Source of the DNA: Chloroflexi bacterium RBG_13_53_26
GTDB lineage: Bacteria > Chloroflexota > Dehalococcoidia > UBA2247 > RBG-13-53-26
Length of the DNA stretch: 34,406 nt
Direction: 5' to 3'
NCBI GenBank assembly: GCA_001795035.1
Contig: MGMW01000112.1
Location: 1 to 34,406 of the forward strand
Below are positions 1-8,715 of this stretch, piece by piece (the stretch's first letter is position 1; every line of letters starts with the position of its first letter). The notes beneath the pieces are model-generated. The model did no database searches. It was not told where the DNA came from and saw nothing but the letters and a program-made list of their open reading frames with translations. Both the position numbers and the translations under genes were made by a program.

Positions 1-2
1 TA

Positions 3-926
3 TCTAAAGCGTACATATCCCAAGTCAAGAGTGCTAAGCGGCCACCATCGAAGAAGCTTCTGCAGTGTCTGGGCGAACTGGAACAAGGCACAGGCAGAAG
101 AAACGGCCATCTAAGCCCGTACGAGGTTATTGAGGCCTTTCTCAACTCAAGGCGGGAAGGTGCGTCACTCGGAACACTGGAGTTCTATGGCAAGTACCTG
201 TCCAAGTCAATCCCTGTTCTGGGAGTGACCCCAAGTGCCAGAGCTATCGGCAAGTACCTTGATTCATTGTCCTGCACTATGGGTGGCAAGCACGCCTATT
301 TCAGAGCTATATCCGTCTTCTACAATTGGCTGTACAGCCCAAGGTCAGGTTTTGCTTTCATAGGCAGAGAAAACCCCATCACTCTTGTTGACCCTCCGAG
401 AAGGCCCAAGCGCATAATGCCCAGCCTGACAAGGGAGCAAGTCGAACTACTAATTGAGAAAGCGCCCACAGCAAGGGACAAGGCGATGATTGCTCTCTTT
501 GCCGAGTCGGGACTCAGGTTGTCCGAACTGGCCAACATCAGGACTGGTGATATCGACTGGAGGTCGCACACCGTGAGAGTGATAGGCAAGGGCAACAAAG
601 AGGGCCATGCTCCCTTCGGCAACTTGACTGAGAATCTCTTGAAGGCTTGGCTAAGCGAATACCAGCCAAAGGAAGAAGAACCCATATGGAACATCGGCTA
701 TTGGGGCGTCAAGACTATGCTCAACAACCTGAGAGTGCAAACTGGCATTCCCTGCAATCCTCACACCTTCCGCCGTACCTTCGCCTGCCTGCTCAGAAAG
801 GCCGGCGTGGACACCATGACCATCAAGGATTTGGGCAGGTGGGAGTCACTGGAGATGGTGCAGCGGTACACCAGGTCAGTGACTTTCGAGGATAGCCTGA
901 AGTTCTACAAGGCACCGCTAGGGTGA
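3..926 (+). CDS. Tyrosine recombinase/integrase (XerC/D-like), 5' end truncated by window edge
   Basis: The supplied ORF starts at GTG 225, but the same frame stays open to the window start (…SKAYISQVKSAKRPPSKKLLQCLGELEQGTGRRNGHLSPYEVIEAFLNSRREGASLGTLEFYGKYLSKSIPVLGVTPS…). Catalytic motifs: SGLRLSEL (R), GKGNKEG (K), HTFRRTF (HxxR), LGRWES, MVQRYTRS (Y). Confidence 0.9.
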   Translation, partial: SKAYISQVKSAKRPPSKKLLQCLGELEQGTGRRNGHLSPYEVIEAFLNSRREGASLGTLEFYGKYLSKSIPVLGVTPSARAIGKYLDSLSCTMGGKHAYFRAISVFYNWLYSPRSGFAFIGRENPITLVDPPRRPKRIMPSLTREQVELLIEKAPTARDKAMIALFAESGLRLSELANIRTGDIDWRSHTVRVIGKGNKEGHAPFGNLTENLLKAWLSEYQPKEEEPIWNIGYWGVKTMLNNLRVQTGIPCNPHTFRRTFACLLRKAGVDTMTIKDLGRWESLEMVQRYTRSVTFEDSLKFYKAPLG

Positions 927-997
927 GTCGGTATCTGTACACCCACAGCAGCACTCTCGATGACTGCATGAAGCACTACAGGGCTGTCCTGAACTGA
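923..997 (+). pseudogene. Remnant of a second tyrosine-recombinase C-terminal tail in another frame
   Basis: Frame starting GTG 923: VSRYLYTHSSTLDDCMKHYRAVLN*. It aligns with the tail of the intact gene, VQRYTRSVTFEDSLKFYKAPLG*. Confidence 0.5.
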
Positions 998-1050
998 GAG
1001 ATTGGCCCCAACCGACGAACTGGTGGGGGAGATGTATCTCCCATGGCCTA

Positions 1051-1100
1051 TCACCTGTCTAGTGGCCTCTGGTGAGGCCATATGCCTAGCGAACAGGTGA
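1051..1100. repeat. Nested inverted repeat (outer 8 bp, inner 7 bp)
   Basis: TCACCTGT(1051-1058)…ACAGGTGA(1093-1100) encloses TGGCCTC(1063-1069)-TGGT-GAGGCCA(1074-1080). Intergenic, just downstream of the recombinase. Confidence 0.7.
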
Positions 1101-1256
1101 GGGCAGGTTGATGTTGTGTGAGATGCTGGGAGGTGCTGGCTGGGTGAGAACTATGTCCAACGACGAGCTGGGGATTTGCCAAACGACAGGGGAAAGGACT
1201 GTAGACAACAGGGTTCTACTCAAGCACATGCTGGCAGAGCCATGACCAGTCTAGCC

Positions 1257-1706
1257 TTACTCTCTCGGAAGTAGGCCTCGCTCGCCTATTTCCCGCATAA
1301 ACGCATCAGGGTCTCTTCGTGCAGTCTTAGCGACGTTCTCCCAATCCGCTCTTGCCATCTGGGGAGCCTGCTGGCGCATTTTGGAGGCCTGGTTCCTCAC
1401 CCTAAATTCTGCTCGCTGCAATTCTTCCTTGGTATGTTCAAGCTCAGCTTTCGTTTCCTGCAGGGTTTTGCGGCACTCCTCCAATTCCTGTTGCAGTCCT
1501 TCTTTGGGAGCTTCCGGGGGCAACTCAGTGCTGCCCAATATCTCGTCAACCTTCGATTCGACTTGGACCAGCATCGCTCCCATTTCGTTCTTTTCGCCTT
1601 TGGTAATCGTCAATTCAGCAAGTGCCTTGTCCATATCATCCTGGAGCAGCTTGAGAAAGGCTATTGCCTTATCCATTCTCTCCAGCAGTGGTGCCTGTTG
1701 GGTCAT
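1257..1706 (-). CDS. Small coiled-coil protein of unknown function
   Basis: 149 aa, heptad-rich (ELEECRKTLQETKAELEHTKEELQRAEFRVRNQASKMRQQ). Purine-rich SD-like sequence upstream of the ATG. N-terminus resembles the product at 30281..30487. Confidence 0.65.
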   Translation of the reverse strand: MTQQAPLLERMDKAIAFLKLLQDDMDKALAELTITKGEKNEMGAMLVQVESKVDEILGSTELPPEAPKEGLQQELEECRKTLQETKAELEHTKEELQRAEFRVRNQASKMRQQAPQMARADWENVAKTARRDPDAFMREIGERGLLPRE

Positions 1707-2090
1707 TGTCGTCTCTCCCTTTCCAAAAGGCTGCTTCGCAGTATTGGCGAGTGAACAGCGGTGACTCTTGCCACCAGAATAAGCCTAACACGGCAGTGTC
1801 ACCACGTTCTCTCTACAGCAGCCCAGGCACCCACAGAGTGCTCTCAAAAGGGAGCTGGGCCTTCAGACGACTTCAAGCTACTAAACCTCTCAGCCGGCAG
1901 GACGCATGTCAGTCAATCCTGAACAAACACGACCAACACAGTCGCCTTCGCCCAGAACCGAAGTGGGATGCCGCACAGGAATGGATATGCGGACGGTATG
2001 ATGCCCCGGCGAAATCTTGAGCCAAAATCCAGCACATCGGGGGCGGAACAGGGTTCTACGAGGCGCCAATGGGCTCAGATAAACTCCACT

Positions 2091-3098
2091 TCAGTAGAGT
2101 TGTGCGAACACCCGCTTGAGCGGTATCTTCTCGCTCTCCAGTGCCTCTATTCCTCCTGCAAGTCCTGCGAACTTCGGCCTCACGAAGCCCATTACTTTGT
2201 CTGATTGTCCTGCTCTTCCAAGTGCCGCAAACATCGCCAGTCTGAAGTCCTTGAGTTGGTCCAGATTGGTGTCTGGTCCAAAGGTTTCATTGGCGTTTCT
2301 GATGGCCCTGACCAGCCTGTCCACGACCTTGTTGTGATACACCGCAAGTGAGTGGTACTTCGCCAGCAGAATAGGGTCGGCTTTCTTCCCAGGCTTCGTC
2401 TCTACAGCCTTCTCAATCGCCCTTCGGTGTTCGGCAATGTAGTCTGTGGTGATGTAATCGTAGGCTTTGAGAGAATCCTGCCTGAGGACATTTAGTGACC
2501 CAGACATGTATTCTACGAGCCAAGCGGTCTCCTTATTCAAAGTGTATGTTGCTTGAAGGTAGTTGAGATACGGCAGTCCATCATCGCCTCGGAGAACCAG
2601 CTGTCCTTCCACAAGCCCAGCGAATTCTGGCGCACTGCGCCGCAGACTCTGGAGGACGTCTGGCTTAACCAGCACTCTGGGCCAACCTGCTGAATCCTAC
2701 AAGTTTACCGCCGCTATCATTGCAGGCCCGAACATGACCTTGCCCTTTTCGTAATGGAGGCCGCCGGCCAGTGCTCCTCTCCACAGGAAGCCTTTCAGCA
2801 GGAGTTGTGTCTGCAGAAGCATGAGATTGCCCGTCATCGCTGCGAAGGACCACTTGCCGGTTCCAAGCACGCTGAGGGATATTGAATCAGAGAACATCTG
2901 GGTGGTCACTCTCGGTGTTGGAACCCCAGGCACCCGACCTCGCGTTCGTATAGCTCTGGTGTGTGCCTCCACTGACTCCAGGGCGTCCTTGATGGCAGAG
3001 AACACCATACTATTGTTCACGGAGTGCTCAACTCTATCTTTGAATCCCAGAAGGTCCAAATAAGCGACTAGACGCGTTCTGTAGCTTGCCATGGCCAT
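2091..3098 (-). pseudogene. Cyclase-like 'YLDLLGF' family protein interrupted by one in-frame TAG
   Basis: ORFs 2697..3098 and 2091..2675 share one frame and are separated only by TAG at 2697-2699: …GKVMFGPAMIAAVNL*DSAGWPRVLVKPDVLQSL…. Relatives have A-x-x-L-E-…-A-x-x-P-R-V here, so E(GAG)->TAG is likely. Confidence 0.75.
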
Positions 3099-3309
3099 CC
3101 ACCTCGTCGTGACTCTGATTGTGCTAGGTAAGTCCTCATGAGCCGTTTGAACAGTTCCCTACGGTCGGGAACACGCAGACGCAGCAAATCATGAACGATG
3201 GATTCAGCTCCCAATCGACTGTGATATTCTACCACACCGACCTCAGCCTGGACTACAAGAGGAAAAGGAAACCGAAGAGGAAGAAGGAGGGAAAGGTCAC
3301 ATGAGAGGT

Positions 3310-3366
3310 GTTAAGCAAAGTCCCAAAGCTCGTTACATACAAAGAGTTAAGCAAAATGTTAAGCAA
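3310..3366. repeat. Three direct copies of GTTAAGCAA
   Basis: Copies at 3310-3318, 3346-3354 and 3358-3366, close to the 3' end of tRNA-Glu. Confidence 0.65.
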
Positions 3367-3395
3367 CTGGAAATCAGTGACGCTCATAGCAGGAA

Positions 3396-3468
3396 TGCCC
3401 TCAAGGGAATTCGAATCCCTGTTTTCGGCTTGAAAGGCCAACGTCCTAGTCCACTAGACGATGAGGGC
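3396..3468 (-). tRNA. tRNA-Glu (anticodon TTC)
   Basis: Minus strand GCCCTCA TC GTCTAGTGGACTAGGAC G TTGGC CTTTCAA GCCGA AAACA GGGAT TCGAATT CCC TTGAGGGC A. Cloverleaf folds; acceptor GCCCTCA/TGAGGGC; anticodon loop CTTTCAA. Confidence 0.95.
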
Positions 3469-3520
3469 GCCAAAGTGAAGAGTATATAATGGCCTGGAAC
3501 AAATAACAAGCGTCGTGGCG

Positions 3521-4561
3521 CTACGGATAGACAGGCAATGCCTCTAACCCCGTGGTCTCAGGAAAGCCCAGCATCAGGTTCATATTCTGGATCGCCTGCC
3601 CGGCTCCCCCCTTGACCAGATTGTCAATGCAACTGACTACTATCAGCCTGTTGGTTCTCAGGTCAATGGTGGGATGAAGAAGGCACAGATTGCTCCCCCA
3701 GGCTTGCTTGGTCTGCGGTGGGATATCCACAACCTTCACAAAAGGCTCACCTTTGTAGAATTCCCGATAGTGCTGTCTCAATTCGGCTATCCCCTGCTGG
3801 CTGACCGCAATCTTCCCCTCCACCAATCGAGCATAGCACGAGCTGAGAATTCCCCGTGTCATCGGCACCAGATGAGGCAGAAAGGTCACCGATACTGGCT
3901 TGTCTGGATGGAATGCGCTCAGCTCCTGGACTATCTCGGGGATGTGGCGGTGGCCTTCCAGAGAATAGGCTGACACACTCTCGTTGATCTCCGCATAGTG
4001 CGTTCCCAGGCTGGGCGTTCTGCCTGCACCTGACACGCCCGATTTGCTGTCAACGATAACGTCAGGTTGGATAAGCCCCGCCTTGACCGCCGGAGCCAGG
4101 GCCAGGATTGCACCGGTCGGATAGCAGCCGGGATTGGCCACCAGAGATGCCGGTGCAACCTCAGAGCGGTGAAGCTCCGTGAGGCCATAGACAGCCTTCG
4201 GCAGCAGTTCCACTGCAGGATGGGTGAAATCATACCACCGCGGGTATTCCGCCGCGTCCTTCAGTCTGAAGTCGGCGCTGAGGTCTACCACCTTCACACC
4301 CTTCTTGACCAGAGGTGCGATGGCTTCCGCGCTCGCCTTATGGGGTAGCGATGAAAAGATTAGGTCTGCCTCCCTGGGCTCCGCCTCAATGACGAGGTCG
4401 ATGTCGGAGAGGTAAGGCATGACTTTGCCCAGCTTTTTGCCTGCTTCGCTTCGCCCGGTTACAGAGATAATCTGCACCCCGGGATGGCCATAGAGCAGGC
4501 GGGCTACCTCTGCGCCTATGTAACCGGTAATGTTGATGATGGCTATTCTAAACTGCTTCAT
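3521..4561 (-). CDS. argC: N-acetyl-gamma-glutamyl-phosphate reductase
   Basis: ITGYIGAEVARLLYGHPG, ANPGCYPTGAILAL, SGVSGAGRTPS and HRHIPEI motifs; full-length 346 aa. Confidence 0.95.
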   Translation of the reverse strand: MKQFRIAIINITGYIGAEVARLLYGHPGVQIISVTGRSEAGKKLGKVMPYLSDIDLVIEAEPREADLIFSSLPHKASAEAIAPLVKKGVKVVDLSADFRLKDAAEYPRWYDFTHPAVELLPKAVYGLTELHRSEVAPASLVANPGCYPTGAILALAPAVKAGLIQPDVIVDSKSGVSGAGRTPSLGTHYAEINESVSAYSLEGHRHIPEIVQELSAFHPDKPVSVTFLPHLVPMTRGILSSCYARLVEGKIAVSQQGIAELRQHYREFYKGEPFVKVVDIPPQTKQAWGSNLCLLHPTIDLRTNRLIVVSCIDNLVKGGAGQAIQNMNLMLGFPETTGLEALPVYP

Positions 4562-4660
4562 TCGTTATACCATCTGCATTCTTCTGACAGTTCTGCTGAA
4601 AAGGATTTTATCGCTTGAACATCGGCTAAGGCAACTCTGAGCACCAATGCCGTGAATTGG

Positions 4661-5314
4661 CTATCCGCGGGCTTCTGTAGCACTCGGACAGAGTTCTCGC
4701 AAAACACAAAGGTGACAGCGGGGTCGCTGTGCCTTGCATACCTTCCGCCCATGCTCCACCATATTGAGGTGGAACTCATAGACTTGGCCTGCTGGAATCA
4801 GATTCTCCAGAATCTCGTGGGCTTGCTCGGCGGAGACCTTGGAGTGAAGTAGGCCCAGTCTCCTGGCCACTCGAAAGACGTGGGTGTCGACAGGCAGAGC
4901 AGGTCTCCCCAGAGAAAAGAGCAGTACACACGCCGCAGTTTTCGGTCCCACACCAGGCAGCTTCATCAACCAGGCTTTGGCCTCGGCCAGGCTGAAACTG
5001 CCCAGGAAATCCAGGTCAAAGCCACCCCGCTCTTGGCGCACCTCTTGGAGCATGTTCTTTATTCGCCTTGCCTTTATTTCCGCCAGGCCACCCACCCTTA
5101 TGGACCTGGTTATTTCGCTGGGGCTGGCGTCAGCCACAGCTTCCCAGCCACCAAAGGCAGCCATGAGAGAATCAAAGGCTCGTTCTGAGTTCACATCCGA
5201 GGTATTCTGGGAGAGCACAGTTGACACCAGCGTGGACATCGGGGCTCCCTTCGGCTTCCAGCGGCGCGGCCCATACTCCTGCCTCAAGAGGCGGAGGATC
5301 TGATCAATCCTCAC
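4661..5314 (-). CDS. nth: Endonuclease III-like DNA glycosylase
   Basis: HhH motif LPGVGPKTAACVLLFSLGRPALPVDTHVFRVARRLGL; Fe-S motif C-x6-C-x2-C-x5-C. GTG at 5314 overlaps the TGA of the upstream gene (GTGA), so the longer supplied ORF start (5398) is less likely. Confidence 0.88.
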   Translation of the reverse strand: MRIDQILRLLRQEYGPRRWKPKGAPMSTLVSTVLSQNTSDVNSERAFDSLMAAFGGWEAVADASPSEITRSIRVGGLAEIKARRIKNMLQEVRQERGGFDLDFLGSFSLAEAKAWLMKLPGVGPKTAACVLLFSLGRPALPVDTHVFRVARRLGLLHSKVSAEQAHEILENLIPAGQVYEFHLNMVEHGRKVCKAQRPRCHLCVLRELCPSATEARG

Positions 5315-5940
5315 CCGACATCCCGAAGGTGACAGGTATCGTTCAGCAACAGCATCACTGGAACATCGTTCTCTATCTCGACCAGGCTTATGGCACAAAG
5401 CCCCTGCTGTATCTGCCAGAAGTGGGAGTTATCCAGACCGAGAAGGCTGCATAGCAGCACCTTGCAGACTACCTTGTGCGAAACCAGGACAACGGTCTGC
5501 CCGGGATGACGCGGCACCAAGATTTCCACCGCGCTGGTTACCCTTTCCCTGACCTGCTCCAGGCCCTCACCGCCGGGGAAGGTGGTCAAATGCGGACGCT
5601 GCAGCCAGAGCCTGTACAGCTCAGGGTCATTTGCCTCTGCTTCCTTCAGGCTGAGCCCCTGCCAGCTCCCGTAGTCTATGTCTATGAGCCCTTCAAGCGC
5701 TTGAGCTTTCAATCTAAGTGACTCTGCCAGGATTTCTGCTGTGGTCACTGCTCTTTTCAGGGGGCTGGAGTAGACGGCAGTCACTCGCCATAGAGCCATC
5801 CTTGTCGCCGCTGCCCTGGCCTGCCGCAGGCCGATTCCATCCAGTTCCAGATCGGCCCGTCCCCGAAGTCTCTCCCCTTCGCCCTCATTCCACGCGGTTT
5901 GTCCATGCCTGATTATGATGAGACGGGTCAAGGATAGCAC
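5311..5940 (-). CDS. Histidine phosphatase family protein (phosphoglycerate mutase-like; possibly CobC-like)
   Basis: LIIIRHGQTAWNE, YSSPLKRAVTTAEI, FPGGEGLEQVRERV, VLVSHKVVCKVLL. Confidence 0.9.
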   Translation of the reverse strand: MLSLTRLIIIRHGQTAWNEGEGERLRGRADLELDGIGLRQARAAATRMALWRVTAVYSSPLKRAVTTAEILAESLRLKAQALEGLIDIDYGSWQGLSLKEAEANDPELYRLWLQRPHLTTFPGGEGLEQVRERVTSAVEILVPRHPGQTVVLVSHKVVCKVLLCSLLGLDNSHFWQIQQGLCAISLVEIENDVPVMLLLNDTCHLRDVG

Positions 5941-6169
5941 CTCCTTGCCTGACAGATTTCATTGTGACACGGATGAGCGCTCGCTTTTTCAGCCGGCAGC
6001 AGCAATTGTACCAGATTCAAGAACAACGCTGGGAGCCACCGGGCGCAACGGCAGTGAGAACCCATTCAGAAATCCTCGCAACAAGAAAGGCTGCATAGTT
6101 GCAGCCTCTTGCGTTGGAAGCAGGCGTTTATGGCAAAGCTAACGCATAGTGTGCCGTGACCTTGTCCCC

Positions 6170-6313
6170 CTAGTCCGAAGAAGGCAGTGGCCTGGGTTGC
6201 TGCTCTGCCATTTCTTTGTCACAGCAGACAACCGCGCCCGCACCTTGCTTGGTGCAAAGGACTTCGGTATTACACACTTCGCAGCGATATCTCTTGCCTA
6301 GCGTATTGGCCAT
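6170..6313 (-). CDS. Desulforedoxin/desulfoferrodoxin N-terminal-like mini-protein (47 aa)
   Basis: Not in the supplied track. Manual translation: MANTLGKRYRCEVCNTEVLCTKQGAGAVVCCDKEMAEQQPRPLPSSD*. CxxC…CC metal-site pattern. Confidence 0.75.
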   Translation of the reverse strand: MANTLGKRYRCEVCNTEVLCTKQGAGAVVCCDKEMAEQQPRPLPSSD

Positions 6314-6331
6314 GTCAGTTCGCAACCTCCT

Positions 6332-6451
6332 CTACTTCTTGATCTCCATCGGCTTTCCACAGCAGTGAAGAGTACCTTGGCCCCCCCGTGTGACGATGAA
6401 CTCCGAGCCACACTTGGCGCAGAAGTACCTTTTGCCTATCTGATTTGCCAT
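6332..6451 (-). CDS. Desulforedoxin-like mini-protein (39 aa)
   Basis: Not in the supplied track. Manual translation: MANQIGKRYFCAKCGSEFIVTRGGQGTLHCCGKPMEIKK*. CxxC…CC; tandem paralog of 6170..6313; minus-strand SD AAAAGGAG upstream. Confidence 0.8.
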   Translation of the reverse strand: MANQIGKRYFCAKCGSEFIVTRGGQGTLHCCGKPMEIKK

Positions 6452-6487
6452 TCACCCAACTCCTTTTTCTAGAATTTCCTTCCTCTG

Positions 6488-7168
6488 TTACTCCTCAAGC
6501 TTGAATTCCCACTGGCAGGCGATCTCATCCGAACTCTTCCTCGGTGGCAGCTTGAGCGGCGTCACTTTTATCTTTCGATTGACCAGATATCTCTCGATAA
6601 TCTTCTTCTCGTTTATGTGACAAACGTGATGGATCCTCTCCGGTTCCTTGGCTTCGAAAAATTCCAGCGAGCGGCACCTGGGAATAGTCCAGATAACGTG
6701 GTTCGGATTTATGATCTTCGCCTCGGCAGGGAACAGCCCGCCGGTAGTATTATCCAAAGGCAACTGGAGGCATTTCAGAGAGTCGACCACAGTTTTGAGC
6801 TCGATGTTGGCCACCTTGGCAAACCTCGGATTCACTCGCTCTCCTATGGTCTCCCAGGCCTGCGTCTCACATTCGTTGGCTACATCAACGCCATACCTTT
6901 GCTTGACCGCGTTATACCAGGCTTCTGTCATGTGAAGCCAGCCGTACTGCCAGATGAGCATTAGCTTCAACAGGAATTCTTTGGAGAAGTCGTTGAAGGT
7001 CAGGTTAGGAATGAATGGGCCACTATAGTCGTCCATCTCTTTCTTCTTTTTCGGCACGGATGTCTTCTTCACTGGCATTTGTCTTGTTGCCTTAGCCTTC
7101 GGTCTCACCGTCTTCTTCTTTGGCGTTTCTTTAGCCATCCTGTAAACCTTCCTTTCCGTTGGGATCAC
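6488..7168 (-). CDS. DUF6125-like / amino-thiazoline hydrolase-like protein with Lys-rich N-terminal extension
   Basis: WLHMTEAWYNAVKQRYGVDVANECETQAWETIGERV region. Alternative start MAKETPKKK at 7138. Family name from recall, not searched. Confidence 0.6.
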   Translation of the reverse strand: MIPTERKVYRMAKETPKKKTVRPKAKATRQMPVKKTSVPKKKKEMDDYSGPFIPNLTFNDFSKEFLLKLMLIWQYGWLHMTEAWYNAVKQRYGVDVANECETQAWETIGERVNPRFAKVANIELKTVVDSLKCLQLPLDNTTGGLFPAEAKIINPNHVIWTIPRCRSLEFFEAKEPERIHHVCHINEKKIIERYLVNRKIKVTPLKLPPRKSSDEIACQWEFKLEE

Positions 7169-7287
7169 TTTGCGATTTCAGCGCCGCTTTACCGCGACAG
7201 CCGCATGCTTGCTCCCAAGTCTGAACCACAACTTTCAGGCGATCTTAATTATTCCAATTCCATTACTGCACTGTCAAGTTTGGCCAA

Positions 7288-7316
7288 TTGCCTCCTGCGT
7301 ATCAGGATGGTATAAC
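7288..7316 (+). promoter_or_regulatory. Candidate sigma70-type promoter for the fol genes
   Basis: TTGCCT (7288-7293), 17-nt spacer, TATAAC (7311-7316); an additional TATAAT at 7319-7324. Confidence 0.5.
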
Positions 7317-7360
7317 AGTATAATTGCACATATTCCCGAAACGCCGACTAAGGTGATTGA

Positions 7361-8224
7361 ATGAGCACTTCAAGTATGGGTATTACCTGCTGTGGGAACA
7401 GGGGCTTCAAGTGGGGTGAGCGTACCTATATCATGGGCGTCATCAACACCACCCCGGACTCCTTCTCAGGAGATGGGTTAGGCCGGGATATTGAGGCTGC
7501 CGTTGCACAGGGCAAACGCTTCGCTGCTGAAGGGGCTGACCTCCTCGATATCGGCGGCGAGTCGACCCGGCCGAACGCTGCTCCAGTATCTGATGACGAT
7601 GAGCTGAGACGGGTGATTCCGGTCATCGAGCGCCTGGCCAGCGAGGTATCACTGCCCCTGAGCATTGATACCTACAAGTGGGAAGTGGCGCGGAAGGCCC
7701 TCTCGGCCGGTGCGCGCATGATAAATGATATCTGGGGACTGAAACACGATCCTCGCCTGGCTGATCTTGCCGCTGAATGGGACGTGCCCCTGGTGCTGAT
7801 GAGCAATCAGCGGGGCAAGGCCTGCCAGAACATCATTCCTGAGGTGGTCTCTGATCTGGGAGCAAGTATGAACTTGGCCATGGAGCGGGGTCTGGCCTGG
7901 GAGAATATCATCGTTGATCCCGGCGTGGGCTTCGGCAAAACGCTGGAGCAGAATCTTGAGATCGTCTGCCGATTGGATGAGTTGAGGTGCCTGGAGAGGC
8001 CCATCCTGATAGGTACCTCTCGCAAGTCGATGATTGGCCTGGTACTCGATCTGCCGCCCGATCAGCGGATCGAGGGCACAGCAGCCACCGTAGCCATCAG
8101 TATTGCCAGGGGCGCCGATATCGTACGGGTACATGACGTAGAGCAAATGGCCAGGGTATGCCAGATGAGTGATGCCATCATTAGAGGAAGACGTCCATCG
8201 AAAGACCAGAAGACAGCCCGGTGA
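7361..8224 (+). CDS. folP: Dihydropteroate synthase
   Basis: MGVINTTPDSFSGDG, DIGGESTRPNA, IIVDPGVGFGKT, GTSRKSMIG. Confidence 0.95.
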   Translation: MSTSSMGITCCGNRGFKWGERTYIMGVINTTPDSFSGDGLGRDIEAAVAQGKRFAAEGADLLDIGGESTRPNAAPVSDDDELRRVIPVIERLASEVSLPLSIDTYKWEVARKALSAGARMINDIWGLKHDPRLADLAAEWDVPLVLMSNQRGKACQNIIPEVVSDLGASMNLAMERGLAWENIIVDPGVGFGKTLEQNLEIVCRLDELRCLERPILIGTSRKSMIGLVLDLPPDQRIEGTAATVAISIARGADIVRVHDVEQMARVCQMSDAIIRGRRPSKDQKTAR

Positions 8225-8715
8225 CGGTTTACTTGGGCCTGGGATCCAATCTGGGCGACAGGGAGCAGAACATCTCCAGAGCAATCGAGATGCTGTCTCA
8301 TTGGCTGCACGTGGAGAAGATCTCATCCTATTATGAAACCGAACCTGTGGGCTATAGCCAGCAACCTCGATTTCTCAATGCTGTCTGTGAGGCTACCACC
8401 ACTCTTGCCCCGGAGGAACTGCTCTCCGCCGGAAAAAAAATTGAGTCCGCCCTGGGCAGGGGAAAAAACACTTTCCCCAACACCCCCCGAATAATAGACA
8501 TAGACATCCTCTTCTATGCTGATAGGACAGTCGAATCCACCCAACTGAATATCCCTCATCCTCGCTTGGAGGAGAGAGCTTTTGTCCTGGTTCCTCTGAC
8601 AGAGATCGCCTCCGAACTGGTCCATCCGGTGAGCGGCAGAACCGCCACGGAGATGCTGAAAGAACTGGGGATGATAGAAGGGGTGACAAAGTGGAAGGAG
8701 GCCAGGAATGTATGA
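8221..8715 (+). CDS. folK: 2-amino-4-hydroxy-6-hydroxymethyldihydropteridine pyrophosphokinase
   Basis: YLGLGSNLGDREQNI, YETEPVGYSQQPRFLNAV, RIIDIDILFY, IPHPRLEERAFVLVPL. Overlaps folP by 4 nt. Confidence 0.95.
   Translation: MTVYLGLGSNLGDREQNISRAIEMLSHWLHVEKISSYYETEPVGYSQQPRFLNAVCEATTTLAPEELLSAGKKIESALGRGKNTFPNTPRIIDIDILFYADRTVESTQLNIPHPRLEERAFVLVPLTEIASELVHPVSGRTATEMLKELGMIEGVTKWKEARNV

Noticed and set aside
2697-2699. Pyrrolysine readthrough of the TAG
   Set aside because: No methylamine methyltransferase context or pyl genes in the window; a point nonsense mutation explains it more simply.
7649-8326. 225-aa minus-strand ORF
   Set aside because: Antisense to folP/folK.
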